NCBI GenBank assembly: GCA_028564675.1
Contig: JAOVVO010000016.1
Span: forward strand, 124,001 to 188,000
Direction: 5' to 3'
Source of the DNA: Onchocerca lupi
Taxonomy: Eukaryota > Nematoda > Chromadorea > Rhabditida > Onchocercidae
DNA length: 64,000 nucleotides
The position numbers and the translations under genes were made by a program. This document shows positions 54,201 to 64,000 of this stretch, in pieces. Under the pieces are notes generated by a model. The model was not told the DNA's origin and searched no databases. It saw only the letters and a program-made list of their open reading frames with translations. The stretch's first letter is position 1, and each line of letters starts with the position of its first letter.

Positions 54201-54768
54201 TGAACGCACCGTAATACAAGTAACCATTTGTTTAATTTGCATTCTAATATGTTTCCGATGAATCTCCGACTTATCTGGATTATTTTAGTCGATGTATTAC
54301 GAAGTCTTTTTAACTTGCTTGAAGTTTCCGGATTATTTTTCCATCTTTCCGTTAATACTGATTGAATGCTTTTATTCACTATTACGTATTTTTGTTAATT
54401 CGGCAGAAAAATCATAATTTTTCTACAGATTTAAAGCAGCTTTGAATTTCGAAATTTTCCTAATAAAAGTGCATCTTAAACCATATTTCTTCATCGAAAA
54501 TTTCTTAGAAATATAATGTAGTATGTGCCACAGTATATTGTTAAACATGACCTAACAGCCATTGTTTCACCTTTCCTATCTGGTGAACCAGCGCATGATG
54601 TTAAATCCAATTTGTAAATTTTATACCGCAGCTTAAATCTAGCAAATTAAAAAAAAAAAATATTATAGCAGTTCTTTTCTCGACTACATTTAGTAACTGG
54701 TTACTCTCACAATAATCAGAATACCGAATAATGAACGCTTACGACATGCACAGCTTCCGGATTCTTCT
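48287..54768 (-). CDS. Unidentified minus-strand gene, 3' part (four exons)
   Basis: Four exon candidates join in phase: about 54767-54736 (ANEKNPEAVHV, donor GTC/GTAAGC), 52107-52059 (EALAIVQSAAAYCAHG, donor GGAG/GTGAAC), 49845-49759 (DWTSALEAACKHFERKKREQ and TAKWYNLS; strong acceptor TTTGTCCTACAG), 48360-48287 (MIAVVASSMQPATATPPKQS, AVYL, stop TGA). The joined text reads like a helical C-terminal region, and the last residues VYL could suit a PDZ ligand. I recognise no family. The 5' exons would lie above 54.8 kb and were not found. An alternative is that the symmetric 1-1 phase exon at 49.8 kb belongs to a long capicua isoform, since capicua exon 2 is entered in phase 1. The first exon overlaps the unexplained + strand open frame. 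Confidence 0.4.
49846..52058. other. Probable intron of the unidentified gene
   Basis: AT-rich; contains the 170-codon minus-strand frame 51509-52021, which is rich in Ser/Leu/Phe/Cys and partly built on TGCATG/ACACAC simple sequence. It has no family signature and is not called. Nothing else was recognised. Confidence 0.4.
52101..52412 (+). CDS. Plus-strand exon-like Cys-rich frame, weak
   Basis: An open frame of about 105 codons, richer in G+C than its surroundings, ends in CDEYNWRCECCLRHKG immediately before a good donor (CG/GTGAGTA at about 52412). The Cys spacing recalls a zinc-binding end, but no domain is recognised. It overlaps the minus-strand exon 52059-52107 at its edge. It could be a first exon or a chance frame. 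Confidence 0.15.
52420..54730. other. Probable intron or intergenic stretch
   Basis: AT-rich with no exon-like segments, RNA genes or repeats recognised beyond short A runs. Confidence 0.45.
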
Positions 54769-54776
54769 CATTAGCT

Positions 54777-55301
54777 TTGAATGAAAATAAACCAGCGTTT
54801 CTTTGTATAAAAGAAACAGCAAAACAATGGTTTGATACTGTCGGAGGGAATTTTAAATTCCGCAGTCCAAAATGTGATGATCAAACTGCAAGGCTAGATT
54901 TTTGCCGTAAGATTTGTTTAGATAATTCAAAATATTGGGACACTCAAAATAGCATTCGTAATTTCAGAATATTTTATTCCAGGAAGAAGTTCATTAGAAA
55001 TATTAATTCCAAAATAATTTATCCTGCAAAAAATATCGATTGGTGTTCATGGCAATTCCAAAACAAGTTACGAAATTCAAAAAGCTATAGGCTCAATAAG
55101 GTCGTTGGTTTTCGTTATATTGATGTTCTCATTCTGGGTATATCCTCTGGAGATGCTCCAAGTAAATCTGCTCCAGTATGTGTTCTAGCTTTTTGCTTGA
55201 TTCTACTGTATCCGGCCACGCGGAGCGAACATTTACAGTTAGTCTATAGAAATAAAAATGCCCACTCACTTTCTTTTACCTGTCACAAAATGAAACGGTA
55301 A
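54777..55301 (+). other. Unexplained 174-codon open frame
   Basis: An open frame begins at a TTG in frame (no ATG at the 5' end) and could extend a few codons upstream. It contains KETAKQWFDTVGGNFKFRSP near the start, IDWCSWQFQNKLRNSKSYRL in the middle and VLILGISSGDAPSKSAPV before a hydrophobic tail. An open run of this length is unexpected by chance in such AT-rich DNA. I recognise no family, and the minus strand also has long open stretches, so the coding strand is uncertain. It may be a retrocopy, a transferred fragment or the mirror image of a decayed gene. It abuts the repeat block at 55310. Confidence 0.3.
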
Positions 55302-55309
55302 AGAAGAGT

Positions 55310-55680
55310 AAATATATCTATAAAAAAAAACACGCGCTTATTCAAATGCAACATCGTCAAAAGCCAAACGAACGTTTACATCTTTATTTATATAGGTTTG
55401 TCGACTATTATCTAGCGGTGAATCAGTGATTGTTGATCTCACTCTGTTTGTCTGCTAGTCGGAAACGTTTTGGCGGGAAACGTGTTTATCTTAACGGCAT
55501 CTTGGCCTAAACATGTTTATCCTTACGGAAGGGTAAAAAAAAGTAGGTGTATCTGTGGAAACACGCGCCTTTTCGAGTGCAACATTGCTTCAAAATTTTG
55601 AAGCAACCGGTGAAGAACTTGCAACGTTGTATCAAAATCCACAAATTTTATTTATGTAGATTCTATTCTATCAAATCAGA
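55310..55680 (+). repeat. Repeat block: ~235-bp imperfect tandem duplication
   Basis: Segment 55310-55430 (ATATCTATAAAAAAAAACAC, then GCGCTTATTCAAATGCAACA) recurs at 55544-55680 (GTATCTGTGGAAACACGCGC, then CTTTTCGAGTGCAACATTG) with a shared downstream TTTATTTAT(A/G)TAG. Between them, 55430-55540 holds copy 2 of the TTTTGGCGGGAAAC dispersed repeat (TTTTGGCGGGAAACGTGTTT and a diverged second unit). The arrangement suggests a degraded mobile element with terminal direct repeats. Confidence 0.55.
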
Positions 55681-58600
55681 TACCAAGTGAAACGTCTAAT
55701 TTAGATATCTTCATTGCTTCAAAGTTATTTTTCTTAATTTCGAGTATCCAAAAAAGAAAAAAAACCATATGGGATCAGAAGTGCATGCATTAGAAACAAA
55801 TCTCAACAGAAACGACACGCTAAAATCGTTTAACATTGAACTGGTTTTTTGCAGTTAACTGATTTGCTTGCATTTAACTGATTTTTTCTTCTTTTTTTTG
55901 TAATTTAACGAAGATTTTGTTGGATGACATCAAATCAACACCGTCACCATCTCTCTCCTTTTTTAATCATCGCCCACTACTGGTTTCAACTTGATCATCA
56001 AGATCTACTGCGGTTCATCAATCTATTTCTCCTTATTTTTTCGTATCACCCACTATCTTTCTCTCTGTTTCGTCTTATTCGCGAATTTTTATGTAAAAAC
56101 AATACATGGCATTTAATGTTCGTCTTCATTTTCCCGATCCATCATTAATTTATGTTCTCTTTCTTCACATTCCCTTATGCATATGCTGTTTTCAGGCCAC
56201 TTTCCATAACATAGAAGTCATATGGACTATTTCTATGCTAAATGAATTTTGCAAGTAATTTAAACATCTATTCCTTAAGATAATGTCTCAAATGTGCAGT
56301 TGTTTTCTTCTTTGTTATTGCATTTTAGTCTTTAGAATTACAAAACTTAGGCGGCAGAAAGTTTGACGGTCTTATCCTTGACTTAACCTAAAAAAGTCGA
56401 AATCCTATTCTTATTTATTCCTCTCTGAATATAAACTTAGATTCAGTAATAGGTAGAAATTTTTAACCTCAAATGAAGTATCTGCTTCACTGAAACTATG
56501 TTGAAAATGCTTTCACTTTCACATTTAAGATTGTATTTACAGATGGAATCTGATTACTTATCATTTGCTACAATTGAAATATATGATGGGTTTAGGAAAT
56601 TGGTTATTGATTGATTTTTACTTAGAATACACATCGAACAACAATATAAAAGAATAGATGTGGCGGTGCTTTCTTGGATGATTTTGGAGCCACAATCTAA
56701 ACTCTAAAATGATGTGAGTAAGCAATGGTCGACAATAGCCATTTCTTAAACTGAGAAGCTATTTCTAACATAATTTTCTTACTAGTGATGATTTCTTCCA
56801 TGAAATTAGTAAAATAAGCAAGAAATTCTCTAACCATTTGCGTTGATTTAAGAGATAATAGCTGTAGCACAAGCCCGGTTTCATGAAATTTCTGATATCG
56901 TTGTTACTTTCACTTTCGTTACTTTATGTTTCAGTTAATGTTTCAATTTTAAATGAATAGAAATGTACCTTTACTCTGAGATTTGCGCTAAAAAATTATG
57001 ACTTCTTAATTTACGATATAATATTCAACTAAAGTTTCAGAACATAAAACTTCTTCAAAAATTCCCACCAAGTATTTCAATTAAAAAATGCACAGGAATT
57101 AATTCATACTACTGAATTTTACTTACTATTGGAAGTATTGTTTTTTTGGTTTTTTTTTGGCGAACATAAGTCATATTTTACTTATATATGAATGATTACT
57201 TTTCCTCTGTTTAATTAAAAAGGTTAGGCATATCAACCTGAGATGAGCTGGAGTTGTCAACTTACGCAGAAGAGAAATACGATACTTTCTTGAAATAATA
57301 GGCATCTAATGCATATTGGCAAACGAAATTTCTCAGCCAAAAATTGGACTTCCGCAATTGAACAAATGACCCAATAAAGAGTAAAAGGAAGTCATGATTT
57401 TCCACTGACCTCACCAGCCGGGGTCCTCCTGGTTATTCATTCAGAATTCTATTTGGAATCTGGTTTGGCAACGGCAAGGCAAAGCAGTGGCAAGCGTAAC
57501 AATGTAGCCTTGCGGAACAGGTTTCTATTCAATATTTTATGTGATGTGCACAATTCAGCAAATACTCCATTTTATGCCATTAAAATGGCTCTCTCCTTAT
57601 ATTTTTTCAGTTTCAAAATTTTCACCAAACATTTGTACTAATATGATTTTTCATGTTGTTTTATTGCATTCATTTCAATTTCATAAGTACGTTTTTGACA
57701 TTTTTCTAGAATTACGAGGGTTCTCTTTGATACATTTTTCACTCCTCAAAATTTTTTATACGTTCTATCTTCGCCCTTATAAGCGAAAAAAGTGTTACTA
57801 TGTAGTTTCATCTTAATGTAACTAAGCAGTTTATCAGTTACTGGTCTTTAACTTCATTTTATCTTTTGATGAAGCTTGATGTAACTTGAAATGCTGAACT
57901 TCATTATATGATTAGATTCTTTTTTTCGATGAACACATACCAAACTAGTTTAGTAAAATTAATGCAATGTTTTATTGTTAAATCATAGAATCAAAATGTT
58001 AATTTTATATTCTAAAATTTAAGAAATGGAAAGCTAAAAATTTTGATTAATATAATATTAAATGTAACTACCTTGAAATTTTTGCAAAATGCAAAAAAAA
58101 AAATACAAAAATACTTCGAAAATTCACTTTCTGGTTCCATGCTTGTGCCATTAAGAAATTATTTACGAGTAAATAATGTAAAAAACTGAAAAGACTGAAG
58201 TGAAATGGAACAGATATAGGACAATATATATAATGTATTGTTGAAATTGACAGCATTTAGACAATTGAATTGCGGAACAATGTCAACTGGTGTTTGAAAT
58301 TTCGGTTGATTTTTCGAAGAATTCAACGTCTCACCCATTATTTCTGATCCACTTTACTCTTCCTTTATTAATCATTCGATTATCTTTTCATTTTTGATAA
58401 GAAGTTATATTATTAGCTTTTTTGTTTATTACAATGCTTATATACTATGTTTAAGAGAATCTTGTGTAATTTTAATTAGATTATCATGATTATCGTTCCG
58501 CCTCTCAGTCAGATAATGAATTGAAATGAATTAAAATGATGAGACAAAGCTGTATCACTGCCTAACATAAAGAAGAGGTAGTTCATAGCTTCATTCATTT

Positions 58601-60860
58601 CTAAATGCATTTTAAAAGTAATGGAAAGGCAGAAATATTAAAGTGTTGTAAACTAAGCCCAAATTCTACTACTGGGACTGAAAAAATGGAAAATAGCACT
58701 GAGCATTTATGAAATGATCATTGGATAAAATGGGCCATTGGACAATAGCAATGATAATTGTGGGCTTATAAATATATTTTAAAAAGGGCTTACAGATCCA
58801 AATTCGTACAGTTTTGTAAGATCACGAAATTATACCGTAGAAATTATTCTTTTTATTGTTAAATGAAGTAATAATATGTAATAATTTTATGTTAAAATCT
58901 TTTCTTTTAATTTAGTAAAAATTGATCTTAAAATCAACTTGGCTTTCTTTCTTAGACTAATTTATATATTTTACAAACTTTTAACTGATTTACAATTTCC
59001 AAAAGTTCCAGCTCATCTTTAAGATCTTCAAGATTTTTGATCTTTTAGCTACGAAAAGCTGGGAAAACTGCATTTTTATTTCGATTATTTTAAACACTTT
59101 CTCTTGAATAGTTTGCCATTTTCTCCAATTTGCACTCTGTAATTTCAATCAGATGAGAAATATTATAGATATTACTTCATTCATGATTAGGCTCTAGTAA
59201 TTATAAGGAAATATTATTAATACTGATAAATGAATAATGTTTGTCAATTTTTCATGTATCAGTTGTTTCGCTGAACATTTATGGTGCTGTCAATAATTTT
59301 TTTAAATTGATAACCATTGTGATATTTAAAAAAAATCACTGATGTAGTTTATAATATTAATGTAACATTGTGTGCTTTTCAAATCCATTACTGAAGGGAA
59401 TTAATGCTAGAAACGAACTTTCAAAGATTTCCTAAAATAGTCAATATTATGTAGCTTCAAGATTTTGCCGCTAATACAAATGGATAGTGATTTCAAACCC
59501 CATTTTTCCATGTAATTAATCGTTGATTGTTCATTTTAATTCTGCTTGTCTCAATATTAACGAAACAATGCCGACAATCATCACTGCAGAGATTGTTTCG
59601 GTTCCTAGTGTGATCCTACTACCACTGATATTGTGAAAAGTGCCTAACCTTTCCCACACTGCTTATTCGAAGTGACTAAAGGTCAGGTACATCTAACGTG
59701 TACTGTTGCAACAAGATTTGGTACGTGCTTACGAAAGTTTTAACTAATATCGTTCTTATCGTAACGACGAGCTTCCCTATTTATTTACTGTAAGTGATCA
59801 GTTTAAACAAATGATAAAGGAGAAACGAGTACTTTCTGTCCTTTCTGTATTCGTTTCAGTTATTCTTATCATAAATCTTACATTCTGCTAGACTTCCTCA
59901 GACGCAGGTTGAAGTTGTTTAGTATTCATTTACTGACTCAAATCAACCTGAGTCATCGATCTTTTCAACCTATGTGGTCCATCAATATGCTAGTTTTGAA
60001 ATTCAGCAGGATATGCTGTTTTCAGACTTTCTTATTTCTTATATCAAATTCTTTTAGAATTTTATGAGCAATACTATGTTACTTGCTGGTTATATGTTGC
60101 CTTTCTTCCAAAATCGTTTTTGTCATGCTATCTCGAAGTAGGCAACGAAAAGTTATTGTAACAATTTTCTTATCTCTCATAGTTTTCACAATTCGTGTGA
60201 GAATGGGAAGAGTGAAAAGCTAGATTTCAATCGAAATGTCTAAATCCATTACTAATTCTACATAATACTCATCATTCTTAAGCAAAATTTTAAAATAATT
60301 TGTTCAACAGAATGCTGCCAACCCTTTTATGTAATCGAACAAAAAATTCAATGTGGAAAATTTTCTGAAGTAATTGACCAAATTAATACAGGACTGAAAG
60401 CGTATTGATCTCGCCGATTATTTTGTAGTTTAAACAAAAGTCTGAACAGAAAGGGTTAGAGCAGTCATTTTTCTCGAGAATCTTTTGAGCCTAGTTATTT
60501 TATGGATGATTTTATTGTCGGCAACGTTTTTTTACTCGGTACTTTCTCGTTTTTCGATATTTTTTAACCTGAAGAACTTGAGGTAGAAAAATGAAAAAGT
60601 TTCTGTATTCTGCGTAATTTTTCTGGCTTATTGTAAATTATAGTAACGGATAATGCGTTGAATTCCATTCTTTTTGCTTGATTTTTTCTCAAACCATCCA
60701 TACATTTACAAATATGCATGAATAATATACAACGCTTACATAAAATCACGCATTTATAGGCTGAGTCATTAATTCAGTCCATAAATGAATGATATATTCG
60801 AAAGTTGTTAGCCAATTGATTCTTCAGATCATCAGCAGTATGATATATTTCTCATGACAC
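55681..60860. other. Stretch without recognised gene
   Basis: AT-rich sequence. 57400-57560 is richer in G+C and has open frames on both strands without family or clear splice sites. 59570-59640 encodes a short hydrophobic start (MPTIITAEIVSVPSVILLPL) that soon stops. No RNA genes were identified. Confidence 0.45.
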
Positions 60861-60924
60861 GTTTATTTATCAGTTAATAAGCTTGTTGGAATGATCTTCC
60901 CTAGTAGAGAGATCGCTAACTATT

Positions 60925-61160
60925 CATAGTATCGTTGAATGATTCTTCATGAAAGAATCAAAACACAATTTACCCCTATCTCCATATTCATAACTTCAAT
61001 ACCACTGATGCCCAATAACCTTCAAAGTTAACTCAGATTGACGAAACAAACGGCTCTGATACTGAATCAACCAAAAACCAGGACCAGCCATCATAATTAA
61101 AAAATTAACAATCAATACCTGCAAAACCTCAAATATTTCAACTCCATTGTCAATCGAGTT
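60925..61160 (-). pseudogene. cox2: NUMT: nuclear copy of mitochondrial cox2 fragment
   Basis: On the minus strand the segment reads FEVLQVLIVNFLIMMAGPGF, WLIQYQSRLFRQSE, then LTLKVIGHQWYWSYEYGD and FDSFMKN. The IGHQWYWSYEY block is the signature of cytochrome c oxidase subunit II, just after its second membrane helix. The second Trp of HQWYW is TGA, which is Trp only in the mitochondrial code, so the piece cannot be translated as nuclear DNA. The open frame continues to about 60860 but similarity fades. Conservation of the block points to a fairly recent transfer. The part before TLKVIG is less like the chromadorean cox2 sequences I remember, so the mitochondrial source deserves checking. 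Confidence 0.85.
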
Positions 61161-62250
61161 ATTGCAAGTAGAGGTTATACTGATATCAAATCAGTTTCTG
61201 AAGAATATATTATTCAGTGTGTGTATATCGGCAAGACACTGGCAATGTTACGACAGCAATGGATGTGCTTACTATTCGAATGTGCTCTTATTCATAGAAT
61301 ATCATTTAGCCTTTCTAATCTCAAGATAAAATTATATCTAGAATAAAGATGAAGATGAAAAAGATGAAAAATTAGGAAAATTATTCTGTCACTTTTGGTG
61401 TATATTGGGAAATTCTCTTTAGAATTGTCTCAATGCTTTAATTTTTAAACCAGTTCGCTTCAAAAATCTGGTGCAGATTGCTGTTTCATAACTTTTACAT
61501 CCACAGATACAAAGAGCAATACTGGAATATGTCGCCACCATTAATAAATTTTGTTAGGAAAGTTTAAGGCCTCGAATTTTTGTACTTTTTCTAATCAGAG
61601 TCTTTATGGAATTTAGGAATCCATTCTGGACCATGCAAATTTTATATCAGGAAACTCAAATTTTTATCTGACTACCTATAAAATTCAGGAATATCTATTT
61701 TTGATTTGAGTCTTACCATTTTCATTTCCAAGACTTATCTGGAAGCCCTTAAATTTATTGATATGATGGTTTTCGAAGTATTCTTTATGATAATGATCTC
61801 ATACTTCATAATTATGCTTTATATATTGCATAATTCATTTTACTTCGCAATCAATACCGACAACATATTTTGTAAACTTGATTTCATTCATGTTTAAAAA
61901 TGAGGTTTTCTTCTTTTTTACTGAGAGAGCATATGATGGATTCACCTTTAAAATGATGATATTAGCAGAGCACTTGTAAATTAATATATCTGAATTTCCT
62001 AAGGTAAATAGCATATGCTAAATTGAGTAAATTGATTCGCAATTATCAGGCAATGACCGAATCAAACGTTCTTTAGGGAAAGGAATTTATTGGAAAGCGA
62101 AGATTTTGTCATGACCACTAACACTTCTCCCTGTGCTGTCCTCCAATGATTTTTTCTTGAAACTGCTCCCAAATTAATGATTGCGCAGTATACTTCATTT
62201 TGCTCTCTTATCGCAGATACATAAGTTTCTTTCACAGCCAGCAACATAGT
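61161..62250. other. Flank of the NUMT, no gene called
   Basis: Mitochondrial origin might extend to about 61330 but no further mitochondrial motif was recognised. The minus-strand frame 62062-62247 (includes REQNEVYCAIINLGAVSRKN) reads somewhat like protein but has no supporting splice sites. The hydrophobic + frame 61706-61897 is AT-driven. Confidence 0.4.
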
Positions 62251-62271
62251 TGGTTGTTCGTTGTCTTACGA

Positions 62272-62385
62272 ATGCCATACCGTACCTCTCTTCTTTTTTT
62301 GGTTACTGTCATATCTGTTGCTCTAGTACGTGAGATCACGTTAGAATTTGCCTCTGTTGAATCAAAAAGATGTGAACATTATTAA
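62272..62385 (+). CDS. Small putative secreted peptide A
   Basis: ATG 62272 to TAA 62385 encodes 37 residues: a basic start (MPYRTS), a hydrophobic core LLFLVTVISVAL suited to a signal peptide, then REITLEFASVESKRCEHY with a Lys-Arg site. A good acceptor (AAGTTTCTTTCACAG) ends about 34 bases upstream and could be a trans-splice site. The layout resembles peptide B some 430 bp downstream on the same strand. It is very short, and no family is recognised. It could equally be a chance hydrophobic frame. Confidence 0.3.
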   Translation: MPYRTSLLFLVTVISVALVREITLEFASVESKRCEHY

Positions 62386-62818
62386 GGATTGAGGTTGCTT
62401 TAGAATACTTGTCAAGGTAACGAGCTATGTTTAACGTTCGTAATCAGCTGAAATGCATTATCAAATGACAGTCTAACAATTTGGTATGTATCAAACGAAG
62501 TTCGAAATCCTTCTCTGAAAAAAATAGAGGAAACGAAAATGGTTTAAGCTAAAATGCTTGATGTAATTACTCAACTAAATGAGCGAAAATTACTAAATTT
62601 TTTTCTTGAATATTCCAAATGAGCACATTGTTTTGACAGTCGTTATCAGATCACAATGGCCATTATTATTTTGTCGCGAGAAATATCTTGTGCCAGACGA
62701 AATTATTTATCTAATCGCATTTGCCATCGGTTGAATATGGCGCGAATGAGTAAACAAAACAAAGTGAGCCTTGAAGTCGCGTCCAGAATTTTTACGTACA
62801 AGTATTTTTCAGTATAAT

Positions 62819-63040
62819 ATGTTCAAAAGAACTTTTCTAATCTTTGCACTAGCAATGCTCATGGTGACAATGGAATCAAAGCAATTCGAAATTAAAGAAT
62901 TCGAAAATCCTACTGTAAGTTTTCTAATTATTTCAAAAACCATTTCTGCAAAAACTATCATAACTTTTTTTTGTTGTTTCCAAAAGCATTACCATGCAAG
63001 GAGATCACGGAGATTGTCCGATATTTCTAGATCTTATTAA
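62819..63040 (+). CDS. Small putative secreted peptide B, two exons
   Basis: Exon 1 (62819-62914) begins six bases after TATTTTTCAG, a typical trans-splice or splice acceptor, and encodes MFKRTFLIFALAMLMVTMES followed by KQFEIKEFENPT. The first ~20 residues form a clear signal peptide. The donor ACT/GTAAGT opens a 72-base intron ending CCAAAAG. Exon 2 (62987-63040) encodes HYHARRSRRLSDISRSY and a TAA. The predicted mature peptide (about 29 residues) carries an RRSRR processing-type cluster, as in neuropeptide or secreted peptide precursors. The intron is in phase and free of stops, so retention would give a 73-residue form. No family is recognised. Confidence 0.5.
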   Translation: MFKRTFLIFALAMLMVTMESKQFEIKEFENPTVSFLIISKTISAKTIITFFCCFQKHYHARRSRRLSDISRSY

Positions 63041-63188
63041 AACTCAGATGATCTTACTGAATTTTATTAAAGATAAGATATAAAACTTCAAGTCGGAACA
63101 ATATGCTATTTTGTCATCGCTCTTTTCTTACCCTAATCAGTTGGACAATAAACTTCTCACCCGAAGAATGACTAAGGCGATTATTTTT

Positions 63189-63233
63189 TTTAAAATACCA
63201 GTTTGACCATGTATGGCAAAATGGTATTTTAAA
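63189..63233. repeat. Tight hairpin
   Basis: Arms 63189-63210 (TTTAAAATACCAGTTTGACC and AT) and 63213-63233 are near-perfect reverse complements with a two-base loop. Such tight palindromes mark transposon ends or fold-back sites. It follows peptide gene B by 150 bp. Confidence 0.65.
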
Positions 63234-63564
63234 CTGATTGGCAAAATCAATCAAGAATCCAATCTTGGACATCTTATTGTAATAAGTAAGATTTCAGTTA
63301 GACAAAGAGAAATTCAAGCAACAGAAATCGCGCTATTTCACTTTTCTCGCATTATTTCACGAGAAATAGGAAAAAAAAATTCAATTGAGATTTCTTTCAT
63401 CTATATACTCATCATAATTATGCTAGCAGAGCTTGAAAGTCGATAGTTATCTTGTTGATATCGAGTGCTTCTTTATATTCTGCAAAAAGGAAAACTATCA
63501 AAAATTTTGTCATATTCGATCAAATTTTCATTATCAGCAACATTTCATTCATCTGAAATTTTAT

Positions 63565-64000
63565 TCAAACATTTTTGAGCAATTTCTGAAACATTTCTTT
63601 AACGAATGAAGTCAAAGAGATTAAATGACATTTGTTTCTTCTGCTTTTTTTTTTTTTTTTTTTTTTTGGCAGCAGTGCCATTTTCAGTTCCTTCTGTGCC
63701 GCATGATATTTTGAAATGTGTTCACTGAAACAGTCATGAAAACCCTTCATCAGAACGAACCCTCGGGATTTCAAAATTGCCGCCCGCAAATACTTTTCCC
63801 CAGTTGATTCTTCTTCTCTTATTTGATAAAGCTTGTACATGCCTACAGTAACTTTTGTGAATCTTTCCGTTCTTTTGTAATTACGGAGTAGATGTATTAA
63901 GCGATACAAAGAATTTTTGTGTTTTTGACCTGTGGTCCTGATACCTATCCAGCTGCCCACCCACTCATTCACTTCATAGCGAAGGCTCCATCATTGTTCT
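63565..64000 (-). CDS. Minus-strand open frame at window edge, ends in A tract
   Basis: An open frame of at least 135 codons enters from about 63980 and runs to a stop at 63565. It contains SLYRLIHLLRNYKRTERFTK, YQIREEESTGEKYLRAAILK and HISKYHAAQKELKMALLP, then a 23-base A run read as poly-Lys, after which the frame loses character. The part before the A run is richer in G+C than its surroundings and looks coding and helical. I recognise no family. Either it is an exon of a gene extending past the window, or a reverse-transcribed fragment ending in its poly(A) tail; no AATAAA precedes the tail. Confidence 0.3.
63645..63667. repeat. Poly(T) tract (poly(A) on the minus strand)
   Basis: About 23 consecutive T directly following, on the minus strand, the coding-like sequence ending KELKMALLP. 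Confidence 0.9.

Noticed and set aside
1..64000. CRISPR arrays, operons with ribosome binding sites, bacterial insertion sequences
   Set aside because: The sequence is nuclear eukaryotic DNA with spliceosomal introns and none of these were seen.

Overview
The window is AT-rich eukaryotic DNA (roughly two thirds A+T by eye) with many short exons, introns ending in TTTCAG, long A/T runs and microsatellites. It comes from a nematode: an exact copy of the 22-nt nematode spliced leader SL1 lies at 309-330, and a piece of mitochondrial cox2 near 61 kb uses TGA as Trp. A parasitic chromadorean, for example a filarial-type worm, would fit. The genus cannot be fixed from this sequence.

Layout. 1-13.4 kb holds no gene I can name. 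It contains the SL1 copy, a 31-bp tandem repeat, an old dispersed repeat, a ~100-nt hairpin, a decayed coding-like stretch (5.86-6.9 kb) and a TG microsatellite. 13.4-20.75 kb (+) carries a Caskin-type adaptor gene, recognised by its tandem SAM domains and the Caskin C-terminal motif; no ankyrin or SH3 exons are visible upstream. 20.75-28.9 kb is the space between two convergent genes and contains small uncertain fragments. 28.9-45.6 kb (-) carries a complete Capicua (CIC) gene in about 41 exons: an N-terminal module (DUF4819-like), the GIRKKFNGKQWRRLCS block, the HMG box, FVLMPTPAQ, a conserved late block, and the C1 motif that cooperates with the HMG box in DNA binding. Exon phases are consistent throughout except around one exon.

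48.3-54.8 kb (-) holds four exons that join in phase to give the C-terminal part of a protein I do not recognise, ending in a stop upstream of capicua on the same strand. 54.7-55.7 kb holds a 174-codon unexplained open frame and a repeat block. From 56 kb to the end the sequence is mostly non-coding, with a cox2 NUMT near 61 kb, two small signal-peptide-like genes at 62.3 and 62.8-63.0 kb, two hairpin or homopolymer features, and an open frame running towards the right edge on the minus strand.

The named genes do not form one pathway: Caskin is a scaffold of neurons and other cells, and Capicua is a nuclear repressor relieved by RTK/ERK signalling. All exon joins are hand predictions from reading frame and splice sites, and end coordinates may be off by one or two bases.
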